From contig OY969762.1 in NCBI GenBank assembly GCA_963702835.1, positions 744,001 to 808,000 of the forward strand: a stretch of 64,000 nucleotides of DNA, given 5' to 3'. The translations under genes and the position numbers were made by a program. Numbering within the stretch: the first letter of the stretch is position 1; every line of letters starts with the position of its first letter. Shown piece by piece: positions 60,914-64,000 of the stretch. The DNA comes from JAFGAV01 sp041479055 (GTDB lineage Bacteria > Acidobacteriota > Aminicenantia > Aminicenantales > JAFGAV01). A model generated the notes under the pieces. The model was not told where the DNA came from. It saw nothing but the letters and a program-made list of their open reading frames with translations, and did not search any database.

Positions 60914-61759
60914 CTACAAACTCGGGCTCGAGTGCGGCCGGCATTGCTCCGAACGGCAAAAAGTGTTGTTGCCTTCGTTAGTCTCGCTGATGAGGTGGGT
61001 TGCATCCACGGTGGCGCAGACGTTGTAATTGCGAAAACTCGTCGAGGCGGGACAACGCCATCCCGTGCCAACCACCGTCGCACCCCCGGCCTTGTGGAAG
61101 TCCTGGCCAGGGAAGTCGGGGATGAGGATGCTGTCCATGTTGATGGTGTCGACAACGATGCCTTCTACGGAGACGCTGAGAACCCCGCCCGGAGGGACGA
61201 CCCCCGGCCCATTGTTCTTGATGCAGACCGCCAGGGCATACTCCCGGTCATCGATAAAGAAGTTGACGACCTGGAGGTCGGGAAGCGGCCCCGTGCTGCG
61301 GCAAGTCAGGCTTTTCTTTTTAGAGTTGTTCGTTTCATTGGCTTCCGACAGCTTGTTATGAAGGTCAACCACGGCGGACACCTCAGCCGTCCCGCTGATT
61401 TTAAGGGTACTCGTATAGACAGCTTGGCCCGTTGTCTGGAGGGATTTCCTCGGATCGAACTTCCAAATAGATTCTCCTCCCCAGCCACTTCTCCGCAGAG
61501 AAAGGTACACCCCCGGGCTCTCGGGCGAGTGGACTGTCCAGAGAGAGTCGGGCAGGCGACCCGGCCCGATGTTCTTGACCCGGACCACAACACAACATTG
61601 TTGGTTCAGATAAATATCGTCCACGATGAGGTCGGGCAACAGCATCGGGGTTTTCTGAACCGAAGAGCCCTCCGGCGGCCGGCCGCTGAGGGCGGCGGCG
61701 GAAAGGACGCCTATGGCCGCCAGAATACAAAGGCCGGACAATACCCGGATTGATTTCAT
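60914..61759 (-). CDS. Exported CARDB-domain protein
   Basis: A 281-residue protein with a signal peptide (MKSIRVLSGLCILAAIGVLSA) and two CARDB-like Ig-fold repeats, each with PDLxVxxxx and a closing SEANETNNS / SETNEGNNT motif. The first runs from about residue 42, the second from about 165. A few cysteine pairs (QQCC and CRS) may form disulphides. GGAGGTG lies upstream of ATG 61759; the start at 61825 lacks such a site. CARDB domains often support cell-surface proteins; no catalytic part is visible. Role: adhesion or scaffold (inference). Confidence 0.85.
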   Translation of the reverse strand: MKSIRVLSGLCILAAIGVLSAAALSGRPPEGSSVQKTPMLLPDLIVDDIYLNQQCCVVVRVKNIGPGRLPDSLWTVHSPESPGVYLSLRRSGWGGESIWKFDPRKSLQTTGQAVYTSTLKISGTAEVSAVVDLHNKLSEANETNNSKKKSLTCRSTGPLPDLQVVNFFIDDREYALAVCIKNNGPGVVPPGGVLSVSVEGIVVDTINMDSILIPDFPGQDFHKAGGATVVGTGWRCPASTSFRNYNVCATVDATHLISETNEGNNTFCRSEQCRPHSSPSL

Positions 61760-61974
61760 GAATTCACCTCCTGGATTGATTGCGGCCAAGCCGTAAAACT
61801 TGAAATGATGATTCGCCGGGCTCATAAATCCGCTTGTTCTTGACTATAGGTGTGGCCGGCTGGGAAGTCAAGCGCAGACCGGGCCGGCCAATAAAAATTT
61901 GGCAGGGGAGACAGATATCTTGTCTTTGGCTCCTCTTTCTGCTATTTAATAACTATCATGAATACGGAGGAAGG

Positions 61975-62238
61975 ATGATGGAAGAAGAAATCGGACACAT
62001 CTCGCATTATTTTTCCAAGATCAGCGTGGCCGTCATCGAGATCACGGCCGGCAGCCTCAAGGTGGGGGACACCATTCATGTCAAGGGCCACACCAGTGAT
62101 TTCACCCAACAGGTGGAGTCGCTCCAGCAGGAGCACCAATCGATCCCCCAGGCCGGGAAGGGCAGCTCGGTGGGCCTGAAGGTGAAGTCTCCGGTCCATG
62201 ACCATGACCTGGTTTTCAAGGTCAAGCCGGAGGTCTGA
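61975..62238 (+). CDS. Small EF-Tu-domain-2-like protein
   Basis: An 87-residue protein with the beta-barrel pattern of translation factor domain 2: IGHISHYFSKISVAVIEITA, GSLKVGDTIHVKGHTSDFTQQVESLQ, and VGLKVKSPVHDHDLVFKV. It is a stand-alone, 'elongation factor-like' protein found in many bacteria; function not set. GGAGGAAGG directly precedes ATG 61975. A methylmalonyl-CoA mutase gene starts 60 bases later, so they may be cotranscribed. Confidence 0.85.
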   Translation: MMEEEIGHISHYFSKISVAVIEITAGSLKVGDTIHVKGHTSDFTQQVESLQQEHQSIPQAGKGSSVGLKVKSPVHDHDLVFKVKPEV

Positions 62239-62298
62239 GCCTGGGGCTGAAGCCGGACCGGATATCTGCGATTTTGTGCGGCGGCAAGGAGGTCTCTA

Positions 62299-63978
<1,680 letters not shown>

Positions 63979-64000
63979 GGGCTCCGCCAAGAGCGGGGGA

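Overview
This is a 64 kb piece of a GC-rich bacterial chromosome. It has Tat and Sec signal peptides, lipoprotein maturation genes and many exported peptidases. The gene mix (NamZ/DUF1343, tricorn-type protease, VPS10-like beta-propeller protein, TldD/TldE, DUF362, GH127, DUF4342) resembles Acidobacteriota or candidate phylum Aminicenantes genomes. That placement is inference; no rRNA or tRNA gene was seen that could settle it.

Layout. 1-1200: transposon debris (end of an IS630-type transposase, an internally deleted second transposase, a cut hypothetical gene). 1201-4426: ABC exporter pair and an exported NamZ-family protein. 4443-7763: histidine kinase and two response regulators. 7775-14527: methyltransferase, glutamine synthetase-like protein, a three-domain cyclophilin/FKBP/GH127 fusion, DUF4342 and an amidohydrolase. 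14772-15804: ArsR-type regulator with its promoter and probable operator, then a very methionine-rich protein. 15799-21941: truncated DUF1579, DUF362, nitroreductase, Tat-exported class V aminotransferase, TldE-TldD. 22185-24187: small exported protein, a strong terminator, a frameshifted membrane flippase-like gene and a nested inverted-repeat element. 24295-26727: nadC and a six-times frameshifted nadB. 26841-33993: ileS-lspA-lgt-rluD, tightly overlapping, then an EF-G-like GTPase with a late frameshift. 34166-37533: PAS histidine kinase, MFS transporter and a small secreted peptide gene. 37674-46900: exported ChaN-like/PDZ protein, M14 peptidase, VPS10-like protein and tricorn-type peptidase. 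47127-48380: membrane protein and LemA. 48670-50744: AT-richer island with a small membrane protein, a SIR2-like NAD-binding protein and transposase debris. 50759-60888: MBL hydrolase and a TCA-cycle block (sucD, sucC, fumB-type subunit, mdh, icd; divergent lipoprotein and acnB, SDR). 60914-63978: CARDB protein, small EF-Tu-domain-2-like protein, and methylmalonyl-CoA mutase large subunit with about seven frameshifts.

How it fits together. Most of the window is housekeeping: TCA cycle, NAD synthesis from aspartate, lipoprotein maturation and signalling. It also has a marked capacity for exported peptide and sugar turnover. The most unusual parts are the ArsR/methionine-rich pair, the PPIase-FKBP-GH127 fusion, and the AT-rich SIR2 island between mobile-element scars. 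Indels are concentrated in nadB and the mutase gene, where the protein reading is otherwise well preserved, so sequence or assembly error must be ruled out before calling these pseudogenes.
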